A stretch of 15,661 nucleotides of DNA from an uncultured Eubacterium sp. (GTDB lineage: Bacteria; Bacillota; Clostridia; Lachnospirales; CAG-274), in contig UQRG01000020.1 of the NCBI GenBank assembly GCA_900543365.1, forward strand, positions 1 through 15,661. Direction: 5' to 3'. Position numbers and translations under genes: made by a program. A model generated the notes under the pieces. It saw nothing but the letters and a program-made list of their open reading frames with translations, was not told where the DNA came from and did no database searches. The number at the start of each line of letters is the position of its first letter. Position 1 is the stretch's first letter. Shown one piece after another: positions 6,978 to 13,783 of this stretch.

Positions 6978-7066
6978 GGTCATTTAAAGTAAAACCAGAA
7001 TGTTATAAACATTCACGCTTGTTGATTTTACTGCATAATAAATTATGCTGATTACTCCCCAAATAT
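6968..7066 (-). promoter_or_regulatory. Riboswitch-like leader of oadB, resembles yybP-ykoY (Mn2+) class
   Basis: Read on the minus strand, the leader has a closing stem AUAUUUGG (7066-7059) with CCAAUAU (6974-6968). Next come the motif GGGGAGUA (7060-7053), a hairpin GCAUAAU/AUUAUGC (7048-7033), and a second arm AGUAAAA (7032-7026) paired with UUUUACU (6994-6988). That arm encloses an asymmetric loop UCAACAAGCGU opposite UGG and a distal helix GAAUGU/ACAUUC. CAGACC precedes the end. The GGGGAGUA start, AGACC end and UCAA...CGUGA loop opposite GG are hallmarks I recall for yybP-ykoY Mn2+ riboswitches. The closing strand AGACCAAUA is also the terminator 5' arm, so aptamer folding and termination exclude each other, predicting an ON switch. 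A Na+-sensing RNA would suit the gene, but the motifs fit Mn2+ better. Structure is seen; ligand is inferred. Confidence 0.6.
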
Positions 7067-7076
7067 CTATATAGTA

Positions 7077-7105
7077 AATCTAACATATTTTTATTTATTT
7101 GTCAA
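7077..7105 (-). promoter_or_regulatory. Promoter of the oadB operon
   Basis: On the minus strand a perfect TTGACA (7105-7100), a 17-base spacer and TAGATT (7082-7077). The predicted transcript starts near 7070, just where the first strand of the riboswitch-like closing stem begins, which supports both calls. Confidence 0.7.
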
Positions 7106-7146
7106 TGGAAATTTAATTATTTTTAATACTATCACTGACTTTTTTG

Positions 7147-7175
7147 TTGACTAAGAAAATAAACTGTGATAATAT
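7147..7175 (+). promoter_or_regulatory. Possible promoter of the rpiR operon
   Basis: TTGACT (7147-7152), 17 bases, TAATAT (7170-7175). An overlapping TATAAT lies at 7181-7186 without a good -35. The oadB -35 box is only about 40 bases away on the other strand, so the divergent promoters share the intergenic region 6984-7279. This promoter implies a leader of about 100 bases. Confidence 0.45.
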
Positions 7176-7200
7176 ATGGTTATAATATTATGCAAAGTGT

Positions 7201-7251
7201 AAGAAAAGTTAATTGATTGCCTTTTTGTGGTAGTTTTAGTTGATTTTTCTT
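7201..7251 (+). promoter_or_regulatory. Long stem-loop in the rpiR mRNA leader
   Basis: Bases 7201-7216 can pair with 7236-7251 as a continuous 16-bp AU-rich stem around a 19-base loop. Several pairs are G-U (for example 7208-7244 and 7210-7242), so the full stem forms only in plus-strand RNA. It ends 28 bases before the start codon. Function unknown. Confidence 0.35.
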
Positions 7252-7279
7252 AAATAAAGTATAAAGTAGGATAGAATGT

Positions 7280-8167
7280 ATGTCAGTGAACAACGATTTG
7301 TTAAAAATTATAGACGAAAAAATGAGTGGCTTAAGCAAGGGTCAAAAAAGAATTGCTAATTTTTTAAAAGAACATTATGATAATGCTGTTTATTTGACTG
7401 CCTCAAAACTTGGGGAAATTGCTGGAGTTAGTGAGTCTACAGTTGTAAGATTTGCCATTGAACTGGGCTTTGACGGCTATCCTAAACTTCAAGAGGCTTT
7501 ACAGGAGCTTGTTAAAAATGAACTTACGGCATCTCAAAGAATGAAGGTTTCTTCTGATAGAATTGCTAAAACTGACAAACATATTTTAAAAACTGTTTTA
7601 GAAAGTGATTCTGCAAGAATTACATCTACTCTTGAAAATATTAATCAAAGAGAGTTTGACGAGGCTGTTGATTATATTGTTAATGCAAAGAGAGTTTATA
7701 TTGTAGGTGGACGAAGTTCATCGGCTTTATCTCATTTTTTGGATTTCTACCTTAATTTAATGAGGGATAATGTTATTAATGCCTCTACTGGTGCTGTAAC
7801 TGAAACTTTTGAGCATATTTTTAGAATTGAAGAAGGAGATTTGCTTATTGGCATAAGTTTTCCTAGATATTCCAATAAAACTGTTAAAGCTATTGAATAC
7901 GCCCACAGCAGAGGAGCTAAAACTATTGCTATAACTGATGGTAAGCAGTCACCTCTTGTTAAAGATGCTACTATTAGCCTAATTGCAAGTAGTGATATGC
8001 TAAGTTTTATTGATAGTTTAGTAGCACCATTAAGCCTTATTAATGCTCTGCTTGCTGCTATCAGTATGAAAAGAAAAGATTATATAGCAAAGGGTCTTGA
8101 CCAACTTGAGGACCTTTGGGATGAATACAAAGTTTATTCTTCTAATATAAAGAAGAAATATTTATAG
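7280..8167 (+). CDS. MurR/RpiR-family transcriptional regulator
   Basis: A 295-residue regulator with the standard RpiR layout. The N-terminal helix-turn-helix domain (about 1-80) has recognition region TASKLGEIAGVSESTVVRF (40-58) and LGFDGYPKLQ (62-71). The C-terminal SIS phosphosugar-binding domain (about 125-265) has VGGRSSSAL (142-150), SFPRYS (193-198) and the AIAITDGKQSPL strand-turn (216-227). SIS domains bind phosphorylated sugars or related effectors; the effector here is unknown. The ribosome binding site is weak (AAGTAGGA). It is the first gene of a plus-strand run, 8 bases before the flavoprotein gene, and divergent from oadB, whose expression it could also control. None of the nearby genes is an obvious sugar catabolic target. 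Confidence 0.9.
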   Translation: MSVNNDLLKIIDEKMSGLSKGQKRIANFLKEHYDNAVYLTASKLGEIAGVSESTVVRFAIELGFDGYPKLQEALQELVKNELTASQRMKVSSDRIAKTDKHILKTVLESDSARITSTLENINQREFDEAVDYIVNAKRVYIVGGRSSSALSHFLDFYLNLMRDNVINASTGAVTETFEHIFRIEEGDLLIGISFPRYSNKTVKAIEYAHSRGAKTIAITDGKQSPLVKDATISLIASSDMLSFIDSLVAPLSLINALLAAISMKRKDYIAKGLDQLEDLWDEYKVYSSNIKKKYL

Positions 8168-8175
8168 GTGTTGTT

Positions 8176-9399
8176 ATGAGAAAAGTCATAGTTATTGGTG
8201 GAGGTCCTGCAGGAATGATGGCAGCAGGACAAGCAGCTTTAAGAGGTAATTCGGTTACTCTTATTGAAAAAATGAATAGAGTAGGTAGAAAACTTTACAT
8301 AACAGGCAAGGGCAGGTGCAATGTAACAAATGCATCTGACCCAGAGGGGCTTATTGCTAATACACCAGGTAATCCTTATTTTCTTTACAGTGCTTTTTAT
8401 ACATTTACAAGTGATAATACTATGGAATTTTTTCAACAACAGGGAGTTCCTGTTAAGGTTGAAAGAGGCAACAGAGTATTCCCTAAGTCTGAAAAATCAA
8501 ATGATATTGTAAAGGCTATGGAAAACTTTGTTAAAAATAGTGGTGGCAAAATAATGTACGAAACAGAAGTTAGTGATATTATTGTAGAAGATAATAGTGT
8601 CAAAGGTGTTAAATTAAAAAATGGAACTATATTAAATTGTGATAGTGTTGTTATAGCTACTGGTGGTCTTTCTTATCCAATGACCGGTTCAACTGGTGAT
8701 GGTTACAAGTTTGCTAAAAAGGCAGGACATACTGTTACTAAGTGCTATCCATCGTTAGTTCCTTTAAAGGCTAGTGAAAAGTGGATAAGTAGCTTAATGG
8801 GTTTAAGCCTTAAAAATATTAGTATTAAAGTCACTATTAATAATAAAGAAGTTTATTCTGACTTTGGTGAAATGATGTTTACTCATTTTGGTGTAACAGG
8901 TCCAGTTATACTTTCAGCCAGCAGATATATAAATGACAGATTAGATGAAAAGCCTGTTATACACATTGATTTAAAGCCTGCCTTAAGTGATAAAGAACTT
9001 GATAACAGACTTTTGAAAGATTTTCATAAATATGTAAATAAAGATTTTAAAAATGCTCTTGATGACCTTCTTCCTCAAAAGATAATACCGGTTATTATTA
9101 AATTGTCAAATATTGATGAAAATAAAAAGGTAAATAGCATAACTAAAGAGGAAAGAACTAGACTTTTGGAACTAATTAAAAATCTTAAAATAAATATTAC
9201 AGACACAAATGGCTACAATGAGGCTGTAGTTACTAGAGGTGGCATTTCTGTTGATGAAATTGACCCTTCAACTATGGAGTCTAAAATTGTAAGTGGTCTG
9301 TACTTTGCCGGAGAGGTTATTGATGTTGATAGTTTTACTGGAGGCTTTAATCTTCAGATAGCTTTTTCAACAGGCTACCTTGCCGGAATTAATTGCTAA
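8176..9399 (+). CDS. HI0933/BaiN-like FAD-dependent oxidoreductase
   Basis: A 407-residue flavoprotein. It opens with a Rossmann FAD motif VIGGGPAGMMAA (6-17). The family signature GRKLYITGKGRCNVTN (37-52) follows, then ATGGLSYPMTGSTGDGY (161-177) and a C-terminal FAD-closing block with YFAGEVIDVDSFTGGFNLQ (residues about 375-393). Members of the HI0933 family are widespread but mostly uncharacterised; one gut relative, BaiN, has been linked to bile acid dehydroxylation, but that does not transfer by family membership alone. It is the usual size. Its stop codon overlaps the ribosome binding site of the next gene, so it is in an operon with aroH-cmk. In Clostridia this family often precedes cmk, so the neighbourhood looks conserved. 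Confidence 0.9.
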   Translation: MRKVIVIGGGPAGMMAAGQAALRGNSVTLIEKMNRVGRKLYITGKGRCNVTNASDPEGLIANTPGNPYFLYSAFYTFTSDNTMEFFQQQGVPVKVERGNRVFPKSEKSNDIVKAMENFVKNSGGKIMYETEVSDIIVEDNSVKGVKLKNGTILNCDSVVIATGGLSYPMTGSTGDGYKFAKKAGHTVTKCYPSLVPLKASEKWISSLMGLSLKNISIKVTINNKEVYSDFGEMMFTHFGVTGPVILSASRYINDRLDEKPVIHIDLKPALSDKELDNRLLKDFHKYVNKDFKNALDDLLPQKIIPVIIKLSNIDENKKVNSITKEERTRLLELIKNLKINITDTNGYNEAVVTRGGISVDEIDPSTMESKIVSGLYFAGEVIDVDSFTGGFNLQIAFSTGYLAGINC

Positions 9400-9413
9400 G
9401 GAGGAGAATACAA

Positions 9414-10439
9414 ATGACTTGTTGTATTCGAGGAGCTATTACTGCTGAAGAAAACAGTAAGGCTTGTATTTGGGAAAATACCAAAATAATGCTTAATGAA
9501 ATTATTAAGCAAAATAATCTGAATATTGATGATATTGTTTCTATATTCTTTACTTGCACTAGAGATTTAGACGAAGCATATCCTGCTGTGGCAGCTAGAG
9601 AACTTGGTATTGTAGATGCTGCATTAATGTGTGTTCAAGAACTTTATGTTAAGGGTAGCCTTGAAATGTGCATAAGGGTTGCTGTTAATGTTGAAACTGA
9701 TAAAAAACAGAAAGATATGAACCACATTTACTTAAAGGGTGCAGAAAGATTAAGACCTGATATAGTAAAAAAAAGTAAAATAGATGCTATTGCTATTGAT
9801 GGACCTGCCGGCTCTGGTAAAAGTACTGTTGCTAAATTAATATCAAAGGAACTAAACTATATATATGTAGATACTGGTGCAATGTATAGAACAGTTGGCT
9901 TGTATTGCATTAACAATGGTATTAATCTTGATGATAGTGAAAGTATTGTTAAGGCTTTGCCTTTAATTGATATAAATATTGAGTTTGATTGTGGCATACA
10001 AAAGATATTTTTAAACTCTAATGATGTAACAGATGATATAAGAACTCAACCTGTTGCAGAGGCAGCATCAAAGGTTGCTGTTGTTCCAGAGGTTAGAAAT
10101 TTACTAGTAGAGCTACAGAGAAAAATTGCCTCTAACAAAAAGGTTGTTATGGATGGCAGAGATATTGGTACAAATGTTCTCACTAATGCTAAAGTGAAGA
10201 TTTATCTTGATGCTCAAGTTGAGGAAAGAGCCAAAAGGCGTTGTAATGAACTTAGCGAGAAGGGAATTTCCTTCGATTATAATAATATAATAAAAGAAAT
10301 CATCCAGAGAGATGAACACGACAAAAACAGAAAGGCAAATCCTCTTAAAATTGCAGGTGATGCTGTAGTTGTTGATACAACGGGCTTGTCAATAGAACAG
10401 GTTAAAAACAAAATTTTGGAGATTATAAAGAGGGAATAA
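9414..10439 (+). CDS. aroH-cmk: AroH-type chorismate mutase fused to cytidylate kinase
   Basis: One uninterrupted 341-residue frame. Residues 1-119 match monofunctional AroH chorismate mutase (chorismate to prephenate; phenylalanine/tyrosine route): CIRGAIT at 4-10, VQELYVKGSL, CIRVAVNVETD and HIYLKGAERLRPD. The residues expected in the B. subtilis AroH active site are all present: R6, R62, E76, R88, Y106, R114. Residues about 122-341 are a full-length cytidylate kinase (phosphorylates CMP and dCMP): P-loop GPAGSGKST (130-138), YVDTGAMYR (151-159), the DGRDIGT motif and a C-terminal RDEHDKNRKANPL lid region. The linker is only a few residues (VKKSK). ATG at 9414 is chosen because AAGGAGG is 9 bases upstream; an upstream TTG in the same frame overlaps the previous gene. 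Trimeric AroH and monomeric Cmk imply a trimer carrying kinases. Both halves look active. Confidence 0.9.
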   Translation: MTCCIRGAITAEENSKACIWENTKIMLNEIIKQNNLNIDDIVSIFFTCTRDLDEAYPAVAARELGIVDAALMCVQELYVKGSLEMCIRVAVNVETDKKQKDMNHIYLKGAERLRPDIVKKSKIDAIAIDGPAGSGKSTVAKLISKELNYIYVDTGAMYRTVGLYCINNGINLDDSESIVKALPLIDINIEFDCGIQKIFLNSNDVTDDIRTQPVAEAASKVAVVPEVRNLLVELQRKIASNKKVVMDGRDIGTNVLTNAKVKIYLDAQVEERAKRRCNELSEKGISFDYNNIIKEIIQRDEHDKNRKANPLKIAGDAVVVDTTGLSIEQVKNKILEIIKRE

Positions 10440-10450
10440 CGGAGGGAATT

Positions 10451-12376
10451 ATGGAAATTATTCTTGCTAAGTCTGCCGGTTTTTGCTTTGGTGTTAAAAG
10501 GGCTGTGGATTATGCTTACAGCAAGGCTGGAAAAGGTGATATATATACCTATGGACCTATTATACACAACAAGGAAGTTACTTGTGACCTTGATAAAAAA
10601 GGTGTCCGGGTAATTGAAAACCTTGATGATGTAAAATCCGGTGAAGTAATTATTCGTTCCCACGGTGTTCCGCCAAGTGTGTACGAGGCTTTGGAAAAAA
10701 GAAGTATTGAATATACTGACTGTACTTGTCCTTTTGTTAAAAAAATTCATAATATAGTGAAAGATAACTATAATAAGGGTAAGAGAATAATAATTGTGGG
10801 TAACAAGTCACATCCTGAAATTATAGGAATTAATGGTTGGTGTCAAAATTCTGCTATTACTATTAATTCTCTTGATGAGGCAGAAAATGCTCAACTTGAA
10901 AAGGAAGTTGATTATGCTTTAGTCGTTCAGACGACTTTTCAGACTGATGTGTTTGAAAGTATTATTACTTGCTTAAATAAAAAAAGTGATAATATTGAAA
11001 TATTTAGAACAATATGTTCAGCCACAGGTGATAGACAAAAGGAAGCTGTTGAAATTGCTAAAGTTGTCGACCAAATGATAGTTTTAGGTGACAAAAGCAG
11101 CTCCAATACAAGAAAATTATACGAAATAAGTAAAAAATATTGCAAAAATGTCTATTTATGTGAAAGAATTTGCGATTTAGAGTTGCAAAAAATAAAAAAT
11201 AATGGTACAATGGGAATAACCGCCGGTGCATCTACGCCATCGGTTATAATAAAGGAGGCAGTAAACGCTATGAGTGAAATGGAAAACAAATCTTTTGAAG
11301 AAATGCTTGATAGTTCTTTAGTTACTTTAAGAACAGGTCAGATTGTTAAGGGTAAGGTAATCAGTGTATCAGCTACAGGTGAGGTTGCTGTAGATTTAGG
11401 ATATAAGTCTGATGGTATAATTGCTAGATCAGAATTTTCTGACGATGTAAATGTTGAGCCAGCTGATGTTGTTAAGCCTGGTGACGAAATTGAAGTGTTC
11501 GTTGTTAGAGTTAATGATGGTGACGGCAATGTTCAGCTTTCTAAGAAGAAAGTTGATGCTGATAAAAATTATGTTGTTATTGAAGAAGCATTTAATAATG
11601 GTACACCTGTTAGGGGTAAAGTTACTGAGCAGGTTAAGGGTGGCTTAATTGCTATTGTTAATGGTGCTAGAGTGTTCGTTCCTTCTTCTCAGATTTCTAA
11701 CAGATATGTTGAAGATTTATCTTCTTTCATTGGTAAGGAATTTGACTTTGAAGTTCTTGAATTTGATAAGTCAAAGAGAAGAATTGTTGTAGGTAGAAAG
11801 ACTCTTGCTCAGAAAGAAATTGATGCTAAGAGAGCTGAAGTATTCTCTGCAATTAAGGTTGGCGACAAGATTAATGGCAAGGTTAGCAGAATTGTAGAAT
11901 TCGGTGCTTTTGTTGACCTTGGTGGTGTTGACGGTCTTATCCATATTTCTGAAATGAGTTGGGGTAGAGTAAAGAAGGTTACTGATGTATTAAGTGTTGG
12001 TGATGATGTTACAGTTACAGTTCTTGATGTAAATCCTGAAAAGGGCAAGATTTCTTTATCTCTTAAGGACTTAAATGCTGACCCTTGGAAAGATGCTGCC
12101 ACTAAGTACGCTATTGGTAATGTTGTAACAGGTAAGGTAGTAAGAATGGTTCCTTTTGGTGCTTTTGTTGAGCTTGAAGAAGGTGTTGACGGTTTAGTTC
12201 ACATTTCTCAGATTGCTTACAAGCACGTTGAAAAGCCTGAGGACGAATTAACTATCGGTCAGGAAATTCAGGCTAAGGTTACAGAGCTTGATTTAGATGC
12301 TAAGAAGATTAGCTTAAGTATTAAGGAAACTCTTGAAAAGCCTGCTAAGGCTAACAAGGCTGAAGATGCTGAGTAA
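10451..12376 (+). CDS. ispH-rpsA: IspH (HMBPP reductase) fused to ribosomal protein S1
   Basis: A 641-residue fusion known in Clostridia. Residues 1-273 are 4-hydroxy-3-methylbut-2-enyl diphosphate reductase, the last step of the MEP isoprenoid pathway. The three Fe-S cysteines (C12, C93, C189), the substrate histidines H39 and H121, and E123 in SHPEI are present. Residues about 296-625 hold four S1 RNA-binding repeats: about 296-366, 385-452, 470-540 and 557-625. The third and fourth carry the clear GAFVDL/GAFVEL and DGLIHIS/DGLVHIS motifs. The S1 part should help ribosomes bind mRNA. GGAGGG lies 6 bases before the start. It follows aroH-cmk by 11 bases. Codon use changes at the junction: by hand count lysine is about 9 AAG to 19 AAA in the IspH part but about 31 to 6 in the S1 part. 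An internal start site lies at the same point. Confidence 0.95.
   Translation: MEIILAKSAGFCFGVKRAVDYAYSKAGKGDIYTYGPIIHNKEVTCDLDKKGVRVIENLDDVKSGEVIIRSHGVPPSVYEALEKRSIEYTDCTCPFVKKIHNIVKDNYNKGKRIIIVGNKSHPEIIGINGWCQNSAITINSLDEAENAQLEKEVDYALVVQTTFQTDVFESIITCLNKKSDNIEIFRTICSATGDRQKEAVEIAKVVDQMIVLGDKSSSNTRKLYEISKKYCKNVYLCERICDLELQKIKNNGTMGITAGASTPSVIIKEAVNAMSEMENKSFEEMLDSSLVTLRTGQIVKGKVISVSATGEVAVDLGYKSDGIIARSEFSDDVNVEPADVVKPGDEIEVFVVRVNDGDGNVQLSKKKVDADKNYVVIEEAFNNGTPVRGKVTEQVKGGLIAIVNGARVFVPSSQISNRYVEDLSSFIGKEFDFEVLEFDKSKRRIVVGRKTLAQKEIDAKRAEVFSAIKVGDKINGKVSRIVEFGAFVDLGGVDGLIHISEMSWGRVKKVTDVLSVGDDVTVTVLDVNPEKGKISLSLKDLNADPWKDAATKYAIGNVVTGKVVRMVPFGAFVELEEGVDGLVHISQIAYKHVEKPEDELTIGQEIQAKVTELDLDAKKISLSIKETLEKPAKANKAEDAE
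11251..11272 (+). promoter_or_regulatory. rpsA: Internal ribosome binding site and ATG at the IspH/S1 junction
   Basis: AAAGGAGG (11251-11258) lies 11 bases before ATG at 11270, in the ispH-rpsA frame exactly between the two domains. Starting there would give a 368-residue S1 beginning MSEMENKSFEEMLDSS, which looks like the start of stand-alone Firmicute S1 proteins. The spacing is a little long but workable. The AAG GAG codons also encode a Lys-Glu pair near the end of IspH, so a chance match is possible. Confidence 0.5.
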
Positions 12377-12427
12377 TTAATTATTTTGTAACTTTTAAAA
12401 ACTATATATTTTAAAGGAGTGACAATA

Positions 12428-13558
12428 ATGAAGTTAAATCGTGTTTTAGCTTTATTAACTGCAGGTTTAATGACATTGTCTTTTGTTGGTTGCAATTCAA
12501 CAGGCAACAGTGACAGTGCAGATGCTTCCACATTTAAGATTGGTGGTATTGGACCTCTTACAGGTGATGCTGCCAGCTATGGTACTTCTGTTAAGAATGG
12601 TGCTCAGATTGCTGTTGACGAGATTAATGCAGCAGGTGGTGTAAATGGTCAGCAGTTTGAATTAATGTTTGAAGATGACCAGTGTGATGCTGAAAAGGCT
12701 GTAAACGCTTATAATACACTTATGGACAAGGGGGCTAATGCTATTGTTGGTGCTACAACAAGTACTTGTTCCATTGCTGTAAGTGCAGCTAGTGTAAATG
12801 ATGGTATTCTCCAGATTACACCTAGTGGTTCTGCAGCCGATTGTACTAAGGAATCTAACACATTTAGAATTTGCTTTACTGACCCTGTTCAAGGTGAAAC
12901 AATGGCAAAATCTATGACTGAAAGAGGTCTTAAAAATGTTGCTATTATCTATGATAATGGTGATGAATACAGTAAGGGTGTTCACGATGCTTTTGTTGCT
13001 AAGTTTAAGGAATTTGGTGGAAATATTGCTGCTGATGAATCCTTTACTTCTGGTGATGTAGACTTTAATACTCAGCTTACAAAGATTAAGTCATCTGGTG
13101 CTGATTGTCTTTTCTTACCAATTTATTATACAGAAGTGGCTTATATTACTGACCAGGCAGCTGCTTTAGGCTTAACTTTGCCTTTGTATGGTTGTGATGG
13201 TTGGGACGGTGTTATTAAGCAGTTAAACGGTGATACTTCTAAGATTAATGGTGCTACATTCTTAACACCTTTTGTTTCAACTGACCCTGATGAAAAGGTT
13301 AAGAAATTTGTAGAAACATATAAGACTTTATACAATGTTGAGCCAGATCAGTTTGCAGCAGATAGCTACGATGCTGTATATGCTATTAAGCTTGCTATTG
13401 AAAAGGCTGGAGATACTTCTAGTGAAGCCTTAATTCCAGCTATGACTCAGATTACTGTTGATGGTCTTACTGGCAAAATGACATTTGATGAAAATGGTGA
13501 GCCAATTAAGTCTGCTAAGTTTGCTGTTATTAAAGACGGTGCTTATACAGTTGAGTAA
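12428..13558 (+). CDS. livJ: Branched-chain amino-acid-type ABC transporter, substrate-binding lipoprotein
   Basis: A 376-residue exported lipoprotein. The signal peptide has KLNR, a hydrophobic core (6-20) and a lipobox-like FVGC with acylated C22, then a Ser/Asp-rich linker to about residue 34. The mature part is a type I periplasmic binding fold: IGGIGPLTGDAASYG, NGAQIAVDEINAAGGVNGQ, IVGATTSTCSIAVSAA, NVAIIYDNGDEYSKG and DSYDAVYAIKLA are typical LivJ/LivK/AmiC-like blocks. The ligand could be leucine, isoleucine or valine, or another small amide or amino acid. AAAGGAG sits 8 bases before ATG at 12428. It follows the S1 stop by 51 bases with no clear terminator between. Its AAG- and CAG-rich codons, like the S1 part, suggest high expression. 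The permease genes follow after a 225-base gap. Confidence 0.93.
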   Translation: MKLNRVLALLTAGLMTLSFVGCNSTGNSDSADASTFKIGGIGPLTGDAASYGTSVKNGAQIAVDEINAAGGVNGQQFELMFEDDQCDAEKAVNAYNTLMDKGANAIVGATTSTCSIAVSAASVNDGILQITPSGSAADCTKESNTFRICFTDPVQGETMAKSMTERGLKNVAIIYDNGDEYSKGVHDAFVAKFKEFGGNIAADESFTSGDVDFNTQLTKIKSSGADCLFLPIYYTEVAYITDQAAALGLTLPLYGCDGWDGVIKQLNGDTSKINGATFLTPFVSTDPDEKVKKFVETYKTLYNVEPDQFAADSYDAVYAIKLAIEKAGDTSSEALIPAMTQITVDGLTGKMTFDENGEPIKSAKFAVIKDGAYTVE

Positions 13559-13583
13559 TTAATGATATTTTGATTTATTATTT

Positions 13584-13757
13584 ATGGGGCTGTCGCATTA
13601 ACAATATAGTTAAAATAAGAATCTTCCCTGCAAAGGTGAGAATTTGCTTTACCTCTTTTAATAAGATAAGTATGGCTAAATTTGTTTTTGTAAAGGGAGC
13701 TGTCACATTGTGACTAAGGTGATTCATTTCTTAACTTGCTTAATGTGACAGTCCCAT
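13584..13757. repeat. 174-bp inverted-repeat element (MITE or IS relic) between livJ and livH
   Basis: The 225-base gap between livJ and livH holds an element bounded by 18-bp inverted repeats. The left end (13584-13601) reads ATGGGGCTGTCGCATTAA. The right end (13740-13757), reverse-complemented, reads ATGGGACTGTCACATTAA. The two differences become G-U pairs in plus-strand RNA, so all 18 pairs can form in the liv mRNA. A third copy (GGGAGCTGTCACATT) lies inside at 13695-13709. GGGnCTGTC ends recall inverted repeats of some Firmicute IS elements such as IS1182 relatives, from memory. There is no ORF of useful length inside and no clear target-site duplication. Confidence 0.6.
13695..13755 (+). 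promoter_or_regulatory. Alternative hairpin upstream of livH, possible attenuator
   Basis: GGGAGCTGTCACATT (13695-13709) pairs with AATGTGACAGTCCC (13742-13755), 14 bp with one bulged G, around a 32-base loop. It competes for the same 3' arm as the longer 13584-13757 pairing. ATCTTAATTTT follows, only moderately T-rich, and the livH ribosome binding site comes 15 bases later. Partial termination or RNA end protection here could keep livJ mRNA above that of the permeases. Confidence 0.4.
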
Positions 13758-13783
13758 CTTAATTTTAGAAAGGAGGAAATAAA

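Noticed and set aside
6915..6983. N-terminal extension of OadB by 23 residues
   Set aside because: It runs through the leader terminator, has no ribosome binding site, and the extra residues are charged and unlike OadB. ATG 6914 has a near-perfect site.
6965..7066. T-box leader upstream of oadB
   Set aside because: No AGGGUGGNACCGCG-type antiterminator sequence is present and the downstream gene is not amino-acid related.
12377..12427. Terminator or promoter separating the S1 and livJ genes
   Set aside because: The 51-base gap is AT-rich without a stable hairpin or a well-spaced -35/-10 pair, so no site is called; co-transcription remains possible.
13584..13757. Small transposase or peptide gene inside the liv intergenic element
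   Set aside because: No frame of useful length with a start and ribosome binding site is present; the element appears non-coding.
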